Below are positions 1 to 9,346 of a stretch of 64,000 nucleotides of DNA, piece after piece (the stretch's first letter is position 1; each line of letters opens with the position of its first letter). This DNA is from Oceanospirillum sediminis (GTDB lineage: Bacteria > Pseudomonadota > Gammaproteobacteria > Pseudomonadales > Halomonadaceae), in the NCBI RefSeq assembly GCF_014164585.1, contig NZ_JACJFM010000006.1, positions 105,703 to 169,702 on the forward strand, read 5' to 3'. A program made the translations under genes and the position numbers. The notes beneath the pieces are model-generated. The model was not told the DNA's origin, searched no databases, and worked only from the letters and a program-made list of their open reading frames with translations.

Positions 1-12
1 CTCTGAAAGAGA

Positions 13-88
13 TCCCTGATAGCTCAGTTGGTAGAGCAGTAGACTGTTAATCTATTGGTCGCAGGTTCGAGTCCTGCTCGGGGAGCCA
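13..88 (+). tRNA. tRNA-Asn (anticodon GTT)
   Basis: This is a complete cloverleaf that delivers asparagine. The acceptor stem pairs TCCCTGA with TCGGGGA (one T-G wobble), the anticodon GTT lies at 46-48 in a CTGTTAA loop, the T-loop GGTTCGAGTCC is present, and CCA is encoded at 86-88. It closely resembles the E. coli tRNA-Asn sequence as I recall it. A strong intrinsic terminator follows directly. Confidence 0.97.
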
Positions 89-96
89 GATTGTGA

Positions 97-133
97 AAAG
101 CCGATGTTTTCAATGAAACATCGGCTTTTTTTA
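97..133 (+). terminator. Intrinsic terminator of tRNA-Asn
   Basis: AAGCCGATGTTT pairs with AAACATCGGCTT around a TCAATG loop and is followed by a run of T. It sits 9 nt after the tRNA, so the tRNA transcript ends here. Confidence 0.93.
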
Positions 134-645
134 TGCCTGTTTTTCACTCAGCTGTCCGTTTCATACCAGTCTCTTTTTGTTTTATGCTTGCCTGATAAGG
201 TAGTGTCGTCTCAGGCTTTTGCTATCGCCTCTGTTTTTTCTTTCTAATCAGCTTGGTTCCGCTGATCTTCACGATCAGGTTGATCCCACTGATTAATTTC
301 CGTTGACTCTGTTCTGATACCCTTTTAATTGCCGTTGTTGCGCTATGTAGAGGGCTTTCTGTTAAAAATCTGACCCGAAAGTCGCGATTAAAAACTAAAA
401 TCAGATGATAAAGGGTTTGACACTTTTTCTTTTTTGCAGCATTGTTTATCCATATTCAAACGGTCGTATGAAATATCTGTATTAAACAACACGGTGTTTT
501 CTGGATCTGATCCTGATTTAAATATTTGAGTGTTGTCGGCAGATGGTCATAGGCGAAGAACAACTGGCTTCAGTAATCCGCATGTATCACAACAACAAGC
601 ATGGATTACTGAGTAAAGCACAATACCCAACTGGGAGAGCAGTGG
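134..645. other. Intergenic region upstream of fadBA
   Basis: This 512-base stretch has no convincing gene. It is AT-rich and holds the fadBA control region. A TTGACA hexamer lies at 417-422, but no well-spaced -10 box is obvious, so I do not assign a core promoter. A palindrome at 455-472 is listed separately. A Shine-Dalgarno GGGAGAG at 633-639 serves fadB. Confidence 0.6.
455..472. promoter_or_regulatory. PsrA-like dyad upstream of fadB
   Basis: TTCAAAC-N4-GTATGAA is an 18-bp dyad with 6 of 7 half-site positions symmetric. It resembles the GAAAC-N4-GTTTC type of site bound by the TetR regulator PsrA, which controls beta-oxidation genes in Pseudomonas. The symmetry is seen in the sequence; assignment to PsrA is inference, since no psrA lies in the window. 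Confidence 0.4.
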
Positions 646-2793
646 ATGATTTACGCAGGTAAAGCCATCACGGTAAAAGAGATTGAAGGCGGTATTGCAG
701 AGCTTACCTTTGATCTGCAGGGTGAGTCGGTTAACAAATTCAATCGTGTCACTATTGAAGAACTGGGTGCAGCAACTGAAGCGTTGCAGCAAGCACAAGG
801 CTTGAAAGGCCTGGTGATCAACAGTGCTAAAGATGTATTCATTGTGGGTGCAGATATCACTGAATTCCACGATGCATTCAATCAGTCTGAAGAAGAGCTG
901 GTTGAGATGAACATGGCAGTGCACGAAGTATTTAACCGGGTTGAAGACCTGCCATATCCAACGGTTACTGCGATTAACGGTATTGCGCTGGGCGGCGGTT
1001 TTGAGATCTGCCTGTGTACTGATTACCGTGTCGCATCGACTGCAGCTCGTGTGGGTTTGCCTGAAGTTAAGCTGGGCATTATTCCTGGCTGGGGTGGTAC
1101 CGTTCGTCTGCCGCGTATTATTGGTAATGACAACGCGATCGAGTGGATCTGTGCGACTAAAGAGAAAAAAGCAGAAGCAGCGCTGAAAGAAGGCGCGGTC
1201 GATGCGGTTGTTGCACCTGAGAAGCTGCATGCAGCAGCGGTTGACCTGATCAAAGAAGCTAACGCAGGCAATCTGGACTGGCAGGCTAAGCGCCAGGAAA
1301 AACTGGAGCCGCTGAAGCTGAATATGATTGAGTCCATGATGTCGTTTGAAACGGCGAAGGGCTTTGTTGCAAGCCAGGCCGGTCCTCACTATCCAGCACC
1401 TATTGAAGCGATTAAGAGTATCCAGAAAGGCGCGGACAATGGTCGTGAAAAGGCTCAGAAAGCGGAAGCGAAATGTTTTGCCCGTATGGCGCGTACGTCA
1501 GTGGCAAGCAGTCTGGTTGGTCTGTTCCTGAACGACCAGTATCTGAAAAAGAAATCCGGCGCTTATGAAAAAGATGCTCAGCCAGTAAACAAGGCTGCGG
1601 TATTGGGTGCAGGTATTATGGGTGGTGGTATTGCATACCAGTCTGCCTATAAAGGCACGCCGATAGTGATGAAGGATATCAATGAGGCAGCGATTCAGCT
1701 GGGTCTGAGCGAAGCGAAAAAACTGTTGGCTAAGCGTGTTGAGCGTAAGCGCATGACACCAGAGCAGATGGCTGATGCTCTGAACGCGATTCGCCCGACG
1801 CTGAGTTACGGTGACTTTGGTGATATCGATCTCGTGGTTGAGGCTGTGGTTGAGAATCCTAAGATTAAAGGTGCTGTACTGGCAGAGCTGGAAGATCAGG
1901 TGACTGAAGACACGATTCTGACATCTAACACTTCAACCATCTCCATTACTTCTCTGGCAGAGAATCTGAAGCGTCCGGAAAATTTCTGTGGTATGCACTT
2001 CTTTAATCCGGTGCACAAAATGCCGCTGGTTGAGGTGATTCGCGGTGAGAAGACCAGCGAAAAAGCCATTGCAGCAACAGTTGCATACGCTAAGAAAATG
2101 GGTAAAACCCCGGTTGTGGTGAATGACTGTCCGGGCTTTCTGGTGAACCGTATCCTGTTCCCTTATTTCGGCGGCTTTATGGGACTGATCGAGCACGGTG
2201 CAGATTTCCAGCGTGTGGATAAGATCATGGAGAAGTTTGGCTGGCCAATGGGTCCTGCTTACCTTCTGGATGTTGTCGGTATGGATACTGCCGAGCATGC
2301 CAATAATGTTATGGCGGCGGGCTTCCCGGATCGTATGGCCCGTGAAGGCGAAAGTGCGCTGAGTGTGATGTTTGCAGCTGAACGTCTGGGGCAGAAGAAC
2401 AAGCTGGGCTTCTATGCCTATGAAGAAGATCGTAAGGGTCGTCCGAAGAAAGTGGTTGATGAAAGCGCTTACGAGCTGCTGAAGCCTCTGGTTCAGGATC
2501 AGCGTGAGATGACGGATGAAGAGATCATCGAACGTATGATGATTCCTCTGTGCATCGAAACCGTACGTTGTCTGGAAGATGGCATTGTGGAAACTGCCGC
2601 AGAGGCTGATATGGGTCTGATCTTCGGTATTGGTTTCCCTCCATTCCGCGGTGGTGCGCTGCGCTATATCGACAGCATGGGTCTGGAAGCTTTCTGTGCG
2701 ATGGCTGATAAGTATGCGCCGGAACTGGGTGCGCTGTACGAGCCAACCGAGAAGATGCGTGCGATGGCGACAGAAGGGAAAACTTTCTTCTGA
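646..2793 (+). CDS. fadB: Fatty-acid oxidation complex subunit alpha FadB
   Basis: This is the multifunctional alpha subunit of the beta-oxidation complex (enoyl-CoA hydratase, 3-hydroxyacyl-CoA dehydrogenase, isomerase/epimerase), acting in the cytosol with FadA. The N-terminal crotonase domain (about 1-190) has [10 protein letters not shown] with Glu120 and GLPEVKLGI with Glu140, matching the E. coli catalytic pair Glu119/Glu139. A Rossmann motif GAGIMGGG near residue 322 opens the dehydrogenase domain, with [13 protein letters not shown] near 450. The 715-residue length is close to E. coli FadB (729). GGGAGAG lies 6 nt before the ATG. fadA follows 122 bp downstream as the partner gene. Confidence 0.97.
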   Translation: MIYAGKAITVKEIEGGIAELTFDLQGESVNKFNRVTIEELGAATEALQQAQGLKGLVINSAKDVFIVGADITEFHDAFNQSEEELVEMNMAVHEVFNRVEDLPYPTVTAINGIALGGGFEICLCTDYRVASTAARVGLPEVKLGIIPGWGGTVRLPRIIGNDNAIEWICATKEKKAEAALKEGAVDAVVAPEKLHAAAVDLIKEANAGNLDWQAKRQEKLEPLKLNMIESMMSFETAKGFVASQAGPHYPAPIEAIKSIQKGADNGREKAQKAEAKCFARMARTSVASSLVGLFLNDQYLKKKSGAYEKDAQPVNKAAVLGAGIMGGGIAYQSAYKGTPIVMKDINEAAIQLGLSEAKKLLAKRVERKRMTPEQMADALNAIRPTLSYGDFGDIDLVVEAVVENPKIKGAVLAELEDQVTEDTILTSNTSTISITSLAENLKRPENFCGMHFFNPVHKMPLVEVIRGEKTSEKAIAATVAYAKKMGKTPVVVNDCPGFLVNRILFPYFGGFMGLIEHGADFQRVDKIMEKFGWPMGPAYLLDVVGMDTAEHANNVMAAGFPDRMAREGESALSVMFAAERLGQKNKLGFYAYEEDRKGRPKKVVDESAYELLKPLVQDQREMTDEEIIERMMIPLCIETVRCLEDGIVETAAEADMGLIFGIGFPPFRGGALRYIDSMGLEAFCAMADKYAPELGALYEPTEKMRAMATEGKTFF

Positions 2794-2906
2794 GCCTGTA
2801 CTGACCAAGCCTGAATGGGTAAGACGCTCTTTTGTCTGATGCAGATAAAAGGGTGCACCTGATACGCCAGATGCAGGCCGGAGCCTGCCCGAGAACAGAA
2901 TTTTAG

Positions 2907-4091
<1,185 letters not shown>

Positions 4092-4097
4092 TCTCGA

Positions 4098-4315
4098 TCG
4101 CTTTGCGATAACGGGGTTGCGCCCTTTCCTCTGAAGGATGTAACCCCTCGCAATTATTATTGCGAAAGAATTTGAGCGTTCTTACTCAGCAACGCTCAGA
4201 TAAGGATGTGTGATTGAGCCTGCACATCCTGCCATATTAAGGGTTCTCCCTGCTTCTGAACCCTTAATTTTGTATATGGCACCTGCACACTTGATTAGCT
4301 TCAGGAATTCGAAGT
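4098..4315 (+). ncRNA. Hairpin-dense 3' region of fadA, possible structured RNA
   Basis: Stem-loops follow one another almost without gaps: ATCGC/GCGAT (about 4098-4109), GGGGTT 4113-4118 with AACCCC 4142-4147, CGCAAT 4149-4154 with ATTGCG 4159-4164 around a TATT loop, GAGCGTT 4174-4180 with AACGCTC 4191-4197, GGATGTG 4204-4210 with CACATCC 4223-4229, and a perfect 10-bp stem 4237-4246 with 4258-4267 followed by TTTT. A U-tailed terminator closes the series at 4316. It could be an elaborate 3' UTR of fadBA or a 3'-derived small RNA. No independent promoter was identified. Confidence 0.35.
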
Positions 4316-4346
4316 ACCGGCCTCTTCTGTCAGGCCGGTTTTTTTA
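4316..4346 (+). terminator. Intrinsic terminator downstream of fadBA
   Basis: ACCGGCCT at 4316-4323 pairs with AGGCCGGT at 4332-4339 around CTTCTGTC and is followed by a run of T. It probably ends the fadBA transcript or a 3' UTR-derived RNA. Confidence 0.9.
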
Positions 4347-4582
4347 TGACCCTAACCTGTTGCGCCATTTTCTTTTTGACACGCTTTGATCATCATGCTC
4401 AGAACATCTCTGACAGCAAATAGAGGATAACTCCATTTTACTATTTGATCATCCGGGACCCCAGTCATTGTGTTTACCAGAAGTGCTGTATTTCAGTGTA
4501 GGGTTGCCAGACACATGATGTGACAGGAGTTTGGTATTTTGTTCGGCAAGTTATTTATTTTTATGAAAATTTATATTAAGAG

Positions 4583-4611
4583 TTGTCTTATTTAAGTAAA
4601 TAGTCTAGCCT
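4583..4611 (+). promoter_or_regulatory. Promoter of first tandem sRNA
   Basis: TTGTCT (4583-4588) is followed by a 17-bp spacer and TAGCCT (4606-4611). The same arrangement (TTGTCT, 17 bp, TAGTTT) stands at the same distance before the second copy, and TTGTCTTA, TAAAT and GTCTAG are conserved between copies. The start would be near 4618, just before the first hairpin. The -10 hexamer is weak, so an activator may be needed. Confidence 0.55.
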
Positions 4612-4617
4612 CGCATA

Positions 4618-4731
4618 TGAGGTGAACTTCTTACCTTATGAGAATTTCACATTCACTAGTCTAGCGACTTTTATGGTCGCTTTGCGTACTTTATGCAACC
4701 AGCCCAGGCTTGTCCTGAGGCTGGTTTTTTT
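4618..4731 (+). ncRNA. Candidate small RNA, tandem copy 1
   Basis: About 114 nt. Hairpin 1 pairs AGGTGA (4620-4625) with TTACCT (4631-4636). A single-stranded stretch follows, then hairpin 2, AGCGAC (4663-4668) with GTCGCT (4676-4681). The terminator is at 4698-4731. The 35 nt at 4639-4673 are identical to 4942-4976 in copy 2, while stem 1 differs by a G-U to G-C change that keeps pairing. This pattern of conserved linker with compensating stems fits a base-pairing sRNA. I do not recognise a named family; tandem regulators such as PrrF1/2 are a formal parallel only. An 86-codon open frame crossing this copy lacks coding character. Confidence 0.75.
4698..4731 (+). terminator. Terminator of tandem sRNA copy 1
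   Basis: ACCAGCC-CAGG pairs with CCTG-A-GGCTGGT around CTTGT and is followed by seven T. It is canonical and closes copy 1. Confidence 0.92.
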
Positions 4732-4884
4732 ATGTCAGAAATCTGTGCAGGGAAATATTTTTCATCTGAGATATGGTGGATATAAAGATACCTGGTTCGC
4801 TGGAAGGCAGGTATCATCTTGTTTCTGCTATGTATATTTGTATGAGTGCAGAGAGATAAGTTTGTATGAGTATGTATTTTAAAC

Positions 4885-4913
4885 TTGTCTTAAGTGTGTA
4901 AATCGTCTAGTTT
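4885..4913 (+). promoter_or_regulatory. Promoter of second tandem sRNA
   Basis: TTGTCT (4885-4890), a 17-bp spacer and TAGTTT (4908-4913) repeat the layout of the first copy. The predicted start is near 4920. A shared promoter arrangement suggests co-regulation, although the flanking upstream sequence has diverged. Confidence 0.55.
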
Positions 4914-4919
4914 GAGCCG

Positions 4920-5034
4920 CGAGGTGATGTTCTCACCTGATTGAGAATTTCACATTCACTAGTCTAGCGACTTTTACAGTCGCATTTTGCGTATATGATG
5001 CGGCCAGCCGGGATGCTTCCGGCTGGTTTTTTTT
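4920..5034 (+). ncRNA. Candidate small RNA, tandem copy 2
   Basis: About 115 nt. Hairpin 1 pairs AGGTGA (4922-4927) with TCACCT (4933-4938), with a G-C where copy 1 has G-U. The 35-nt block 4942-4976 is identical to copy 1. Hairpin 2 is AGCGAC (4966-4971) with GTCGC (4979-4983). The terminator is at 5004-5034. The second copy lies 303 bp downstream of the first. Promoter, linker and terminator layout are conserved while the terminator stem sequence differs, as expected of duplicated sRNA genes rather than a recent repeat. Confidence 0.75.
5004..5034 (+). terminator. Terminator of tandem sRNA copy 2
   Basis: CCAGCCGG pairs with CCGGCTGG around GATGCTT and is followed by eight T. It is canonical. 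Confidence 0.93.
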
Positions 5035-5133
5035 GGATTTGTTATCTCTGTCGGGTAACTATTCTCAGAAATAGTCTGAAGCTGCACTGATCTTCGGCTT
5101 CTCTCAGGTTCTCTGATCAAGCGCTTATTTTTG

Positions 5134-5577
5134 TTAATTAAATGATTTTACTGGCTTACCTGTCAGTTCTCCCAGTTGTCTTGCTATTTTGCTGGCTTTG
5201 TACAGAGGTGAGGTGCCACTCAGGTTAAATTGTTTTCCATTGGCGAATATCAGATTGACAGCGCCTTTTTTGCGGGGCTGTAGTTTATCCTGAGACAGCT
5301 CGATGGATTCAATCGCTTCGACGGGAATACGTTGCTCCTTAATCAGGTAAAAACATCTTAACCGGCGTACCAGTTCATTTTTTTCGTGATCAAGATAGAT
5401 CTCATGACGAGCAAAGAACAATAGATAACCGAGGGTTCCCAAGGCTACCCATGCCGGGATAGGGAAGTCATTGGTATCGAGAAAATAGCCATTCATCGCC
5501 ACCACGATAAGTATAAAGCCACCGAAAAACCAGGATATAAACCGGTTGTTTCTCCAGAGTGTGGTTTTCTTTTCCAT
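5134..5577 (-). CDS. Small inner-membrane protein of unknown function
   Basis: 147 residues. Two hydrophobic segments, about 12-31 (FISWFFGGFILIVVAMNGYF) and 40-56 (PAWVALGTLGYLLFFAR), lead into a cytosolic part of roughly 90 residues with beta-rich, PH-like character (EIYLDHEKNELVRRLRCF, then VEAIESIELSQDKL). I do not recognise the family. A 52-codon reading frame ends 2 bp upstream of this start, so the two are probably co-translated. It converges with the sRNA pair on the other strand. Confidence 0.75.
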   Translation of the reverse strand: MEKKTTLWRNNRFISWFFGGFILIVVAMNGYFLDTNDFPIPAWVALGTLGYLLFFARHEIYLDHEKNELVRRLRCFYLIKEQRIPVEAIESIELSQDKLQPRKKGAVNLIFANGKQFNLSGTSPLYKASKIARQLGELTGKPVKSFN

Positions 5578-5579
5578 GC

Positions 5580-5735
5580 TCAGGCCCCTATGATATAGCG
5601 TATCAATAAAGCCAGTATGCTCAGGCCAATCACAGGCGGCAGAATAAGTCTGGCAAAGATAGCGGTATTGTAGAAAGGCGGCGGTGGTGTAAAACCTCTG
5701 GAGGTGTCTGACGAATTATCCTGTCGCTCTGGCAT
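5580..5735 (-). CDS. Small membrane protein (about 51 aa), unannotated size class
   Basis: A short frame of 51-52 codons, with two adjacent ATGs at 5738 and 5735. AGGA lies 6 nt before the second, so 5735 is preferred. The protein has a polar N-terminus, a PPPP stretch, then one hydrophobic helix rich in Leu and Ile (FARLILPPVIGLSILALLI). Its TGA is separated by 2 bp from the ATG of the downstream two-TM protein, which argues for a bicistronic unit. Function unknown. Confidence 0.6.
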   Translation of the reverse strand: MPERQDNSSDTSRGFTPPPPFYNTAIFARLILPPVIGLSILALLIRYIIGA

Positions 5736-5851
5736 CATTGATCCTGATTCTGGTATGAGTCTGTAAAGAGTGGTGCGTGTGAAGCCTGATACAGATTATA
5801 AGTTCTGTACCAGGTGACTGCTTCGATTAGAGTCCCGGTCAGGACAGGAGT

Positions 5852-6994
5852 TCATCGCTTGATGGCTTTGAGGATAACAAACTTCTTATTACTGGTGACG
5901 GTCACGCAGTTACCAAATAGCCGTTTTAGAGCCACATGATAGCCAAGATGTCTGTTACCAATAACCCAGAGCTCCCCGCCTTGTTTCAGAACCTGTTTTG
6001 ATTCTCGGAACATCTGCTGGGCGATAAAGTCGCCAACAACATTGTTCTGATGGAAAGGCGGGTTATTCAGAATAAGGTCTGCACTGTTTTTTTCAATACC
6101 TGCAAGACAGTCTGTAGTTTTAAATATTGCATTCCGGTCGGGGAAGGCTCGTTGAAAGTTGATTCTGGCAGAATCAACCGCCATAAAAGACTCATCAACA
6201 AAAGTGATATCCGCATCAGGGAAGCGTTCCGCGGCCATCAGGCCGACAACGCCGTTGCCGCAGCCGAGGTCAATAATACTTGAGCCGTCCAGCGTTTCAG
6301 GCAAATTCTGCAAAAAGAAACGAGTGCCTATATCCAGCTTTTCCCGGCTGAAAACACCACCATGATTGCTGAGTTTAAAGCGGGTATGGTTAAAACCACA
6401 GTTTTCCAGCTGAAGCGCAATAGGATAAGGAGATACTGGTGGAGCCAGAGACAGATTTGGTTCAGAAAAGATCAGTCGGGCTTTTTTGACTGCCAGAGAA
6501 GTGTGTGTCTGACCAATCAGTTGTTCAAATAATTGTAAAGTTGATGTGTGAATATGCTTTGCCATACCGGCAGCAATAATACGGGTGTTTGATGTCAGCA
6601 ATGGACGGATGCGGTATAGCTGCTCCTCCAGCATCGACAGGCTTTTCGGAATTTTGATCAGAATAATATCCGGTGACTGTCGAGGGGATTCCAGACTGGT
6701 CAGCAGGTGTACTGTATTGTCCGGGATATTATTTTGCTGCAGGTTGAATAAAGTACCCTGATGAGCCAGCCATGAATCACTTTGCATGGAAGGCGAGTAT
6801 TCATTTAGCGCGGTACTCAGTGCGCCAAACTGGTCATTAATAATCAGAATGCTGGTGTCTGTTTCAGGAGATAGCTCATGAATATGATGCAGGAGGTATT
6901 CATCGGCTGCATCCCAGGCTCGCAGTGTTTCTTTTTTACGAACCGGAAAGCGGGAAAAATGGAAAGTCCCCTGGGGGCTGTTAAGCTGTTCCAT
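5852..6994 (-). CDS. rlmG: 23S rRNA (guanine-1835-N2)-methyltransferase RlmG
   Basis: This SAM-dependent methyltransferase modifies G1835 of 23S rRNA. The C-terminal half has the SAM motif IIDLGCGNGVVGL and the N2-guanine methyltransferase motif NNPPFHQ, ending in GNRHLGYHVALKRLFG and KFVILKA. These match E. coli RlmG as I recall it through the whole length. The frame opens at 7069, but the 25 extra residues have no counterpart, and MEQLNSPQG at 6994 aligns with the E. coli start. Neither start has a clear Shine-Dalgarno. It stands alone between the membrane proteins and ectR. Confidence 0.93.
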   Translation of the reverse strand: MEQLNSPQGTFHFSRFPVRKKETLRAWDAADEYLLHHIHELSPETDTSILIINDQFGALSTALNEYSPSMQSDSWLAHQGTLFNLQQNNIPDNTVHLLTSLESPRQSPDIILIKIPKSLSMLEEQLYRIRPLLTSNTRIIAAGMAKHIHTSTLQLFEQLIGQTHTSLAVKKARLIFSEPNLSLAPPVSPYPIALQLENCGFNHTRFKLSNHGGVFSREKLDIGTRFFLQNLPETLDGSSIIDLGCGNGVVGLMAAERFPDADITFVDESFMAVDSARINFQRAFPDRNAIFKTTDCLAGIEKNSADLILNNPPFHQNNVVGDFIAQQMFRESKQVLKQGGELWVIGNRHLGYHVALKRLFGNCVTVTSNKKFVILKAIKR

Positions 6995-7087
6995 CTGATT
7001 ATTCACTGTTATTGAAGAAAGGTTTGCTGGCAAATATGCAGGCAATGGAGTGCAGATAATTGACTCCATTGCGCCAATCGAGGGTAC

Positions 7088-7597
7088 TTATTTTTTGGTC
7101 GTCTGATTATTCGGATTATTTTTATCCGGGGTAATGCTGCTGACTTCCAGATAGGGCGATGCATCCAGTTTTTCTGCATTCATCATACGTGCGATACGCT
7201 GTACAGAAGATAAAAGCAGATTCTGCTCCCACTCCTCCATTCCCTGGAACTTGTTGATGAACTCTTCCTGCAGAGGCTTAGGGGAGTTTGCGAGTAACTC
7301 TTTACCATCATCGGTCAGGCGAACATGTACTTTGCGCTTGTCTACGGTGCTTCGTTCACGAACCACCAGATTTTTGGCTTCCAGACGATCCAGAATGGTG
7401 GTTACTGTCGCCTGGCTCAGGTTGACGATATTAGATAACTCGCGGATGGTATGGTTTTCATCCACCTGCTCCAGAGCTTGTAAAATAACTAGTTGTGGGC
7501 CAGTCAAGCCAGTGCTTTTATTAAGCTTCCGAGAGTGAAGATCAATGGAACGAATGATCTGCCGGATGGCCACAAGCACTTCTTCATAGGATTGCAT
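7088..7597 (-). CDS. ectR: MarR-family regulator, EctR type
   Basis: 169 residues with the MarR winged helix: IRELSNIVNLSQATVTTILDR as recognition region and RSTVDKRKVHVRLTDDGKELL as wing. The C-terminal stretch with SPKPLQEEFINKF and IARMMNAEKLDASPYLEV is typical of EctR regulators, which repress ectoine genes in methylotrophic and halophilic bacteria. It sits just beyond ectD, separated by a terminator, and 5.4 kb from the ectA promoter. The specific role is inferred from family resemblance plus location. Confidence 0.82.
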   Translation of the reverse strand: MQSYEEVLVAIRQIIRSIDLHSRKLNKSTGLTGPQLVILQALEQVDENHTIRELSNIVNLSQATVTTILDRLEAKNLVVRERSTVDKRKVHVRLTDDGKELLANSPKPLQEEFINKFQGMEEWEQNLLLSSVQRIARMMNAEKLDASPYLEVSSITPDKNNPNNQTTKK

Positions 7598-7687
7598 TTG
7601 ATTGACTTACTTCTACCGGGATTGTGAGCAAATAAGTAATACTAGCGATTTTATATCCTTTGATCACTATGATTTGACCTATTAAGA

Positions 7688-7711
7688 GAAAAAAAGCCAG
7701 CATACGCTGGC
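7688..7711 (-). terminator. Terminator of ectD
   Basis: On the minus strand GCCAGC-GTAT-GCTGGC is followed by seven T (A-run at 7689-7695 on the plus strand). It lies about 35 bp after the ectD stop and separates ectD from ectR. Confidence 0.9.
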
Positions 7712-7744
7712 AAAAGAGAGAGTTACGGAAAATTCTGGCCGGAA

Positions 7745-8695
7745 TTATGATGAGATGGCAATGGCCGGGTTTATGTCATGATGAGTATCTGCATCATCGT
7801 TTAAGGGATGCAGAGGAGCAGGATGGCGGCTGTTAAGGTAATGGGGCCTTGGTTGCAAATCGCTGAACGGTTTTTGTGCAATGTTTTCCATACTGTTATA
7901 AACACACATTAAGATAGAGCGAGGGTCAGCTGAAATGTTGTCAGGTGAACCATGCATGATATTGCACTCATGGAAAACAACCGTGCCGGCTTTGCCTGTC
8001 ACAGAGGTTATCTCCTTATTACCCATCAACTCCTTCATACTGTGCTGAAGTGGTACTCCGAGCATCTGTTTTTTAAGCGAGGTGGCAAAATTGTTGTCTT
8101 TAGTACTGCCTTCACAGCAGACAAATTGTTTGTGAGATCCTGGAATAACGTATAAAGGACCATTTTTCTCATGGTTGTCCGTTAGCATAATCCATGCAGT
8201 TACAGCCCTCATCCGGGGCATGCCGTCCTCAACATGCCAGGTCTCAAAATCTGAATGCCAGGGAAAGGATCGACCGGTGAAAGGAGGTTTAATATTGACC
8301 CTGGACTGCATAGCATATACTTCTGAACCTAGCAGTCGACGTGCAATGTTTAATATCCTGGGGTGGCTGAAAAAGTTTTTGACTAATTGATTATGCTCAA
8401 TAGGGTTAAAAATCGTACGTAAGGCATTGCTATCAGGCTCTGTTATCAGCTCCTCTCGCCCTGACATAATCTGTTTTAATTGACCGATTTTATACTGTAA
8501 TGCTTCTACCCAATCCGACATATAGTCTGGTAAAACCAAAAAACCATCATTGATATAACGTGCTATTTGTTCTGGGCTCAGAGTGCTTTCGAGCTCAGGC
8601 TTGTGGTAAGGGTACACCACAGGATCATGACGATGAGTGATTGTTTCTTTTTTCCCCTGCCTTGATGGATACAAGTCGGTCTCTTGCTGTTGCAC
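7745..8695 (-). CDS. ectD: Ectoine hydroxylase EctD
   Basis: This Fe(II)/2-oxoglutarate dioxygenase converts ectoine to 5-hydroxyectoine in the cytosol. The family signature FPWHSDFETWHVEDGMP is intact and gives iron ligands His147 and Asp149, with the third ligand His248 in CNIMHGSPDN; numbering is nearly identical to characterised EctD proteins. Length 316. It starts at GTG with GGAG 7 nt upstream. It is not in the ectABC operon but lies on the same strand beyond a convergent cheW, so it likely has its own promoter. Confidence 0.96.
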   Translation of the reverse strand: MQQQETDLYPSRQGKKETITHRHDPVVYPYHKPELESTLSPEQIARYINDGFLVLPDYMSDWVEALQYKIGQLKQIMSGREELITEPDSNALRTIFNPIEHNQLVKNFFSHPRILNIARRLLGSEVYAMQSRVNIKPPFTGRSFPWHSDFETWHVEDGMPRMRAVTAWIMLTDNHEKNGPLYVIPGSHKQFVCCEGSTKDNNFATSLKKQMLGVPLQHSMKELMGNKEITSVTGKAGTVVFHECNIMHGSPDNISADPRSILMCVYNSMENIAQKPFSDLQPRPHYLNSRHPAPLHPLNDDADTHHDINPAIAISS

Positions 8696-8840
8696 TGAAA
8701 GTCTCCGTTTAAGTGTTTATTACATTTTGCTGTGTTACCAGGCTTAAGCTATCGCCATGTAAATATTACACCTATAATTATTTTTTTGAAGTCCTTCCTT
8801 GTTTTTATGTGTTTTTTTGAAATTTTTATCTGAAAAATAT

Positions 8841-8856
8841 ATAGTTCTCTAACTAT
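8841..8856. promoter_or_regulatory. Possible EctR/MarR operator between ectD and cheW
   Basis: ATAGTT-CTCT-AACTAT is a perfect 6-bp dyad with a 4-bp centre in the divergent ectD/cheW region. It resembles the AGT/ACT-type pseudopalindrome I recall for EctR1 of Methylomicrobium. It lies about 145 bp before ectD and 29 bp before cheW, so it could serve either gene. Assignment is inference. Confidence 0.35.
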
Positions 8857-8884
8857 TAACAGATTGTTTTTAAATGAAGGGCTT

Positions 8885-9313
8885 ATGTTGGATCAGTGGA
8901 TCGGTTTTAGTTTGGGGGGAGAGCGTTACGTCCATTCTGTTGAGGTCGTAAAAGAGGTACTGCCATTTTCAGAAGTATTCCCGGTACCTGGCGCACCACC
9001 TGAAATTATGGGAATCGTCAATATTCGTGGTGAGGTGGTGACTATTGTTTCAGGGCATCAGCTTCTGACACTCATGAAACCTGACAAGGGAAGCAATCTT
9101 TTTATTCTGGTTCTGGAGCTGGATATTGGTCTGTGGGGCGTTGTGGTAGATGCTGTCACGGAGATTGCAAGCTTTGATTCTCAGTCTATTGAACCTGCGC
9201 CGGAAACAAGTCAGAAAGCAGAGGTCATCAGAGGGATGGTTTATAAGGATAATCTGCTGCATATTGTGGCTGATTTTACGCCCCGTTGCAGTGTTCTCTC
9301 TCAGCAGATTTAA
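8885..9313 (+). CDS. CheW-domain chemotaxis coupling protein
   Basis: About 142 residues forming a single CheW-like beta-barrel (WIGFSLGGERYVHSVEVVKEVLPF, then EIMGIVNIRGEVVTIVSG, and LDIGLWGVVVDAVTEIASF). CheW proteins link chemoreceptors to CheA at the inner membrane. A TTG at 8864 is in frame, but ATG 8885 follows a GAAGGG and matches the family start. It is isolated from other che genes and sits inside the ectoine island, divergent from ectD and convergent with ask. Confidence 0.88.
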   Translation: MLDQWIGFSLGGERYVHSVEVVKEVLPFSEVFPVPGAPPEIMGIVNIRGEVVTIVSGHQLLTLMKPDKGSNLFILVLELDIGLWGVVVDAVTEIASFDSQSIEPAPETSQKAEVIRGMVYKDNLLHIVADFTPRCSVLSQQI

Positions 9314-9346
9314 GGTAAGAGTGATTATTTTGTCGAGTTGTTATGG

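Noticed and set aside
547-1389. 280-codon open frame antisense to fadB
   Set aside because: It lies entirely within and opposite the strongly supported fadB region and has no family resemblance; long antisense frames are common over such genes.
4622-4882. 86-codon frame crossing the first sRNA copy
   Set aside because: It runs through two hairpins and a terminator, has an odd Phe/Tyr/Cys-rich composition, and is not kept in copy 2.
4618-5034. RsmY/Z or csrB-type RNA
   Set aside because: Few GGA motifs in loops; the conserved part is a single-stranded non-GGA stretch.
4092-5040. Possible CRISPR or REP array from the repeated blocks
   Set aside because: Only two copies, 303 bp apart, each with its own promoter-like sequence and terminator; spacing and structure do not fit CRISPR or REP elements.
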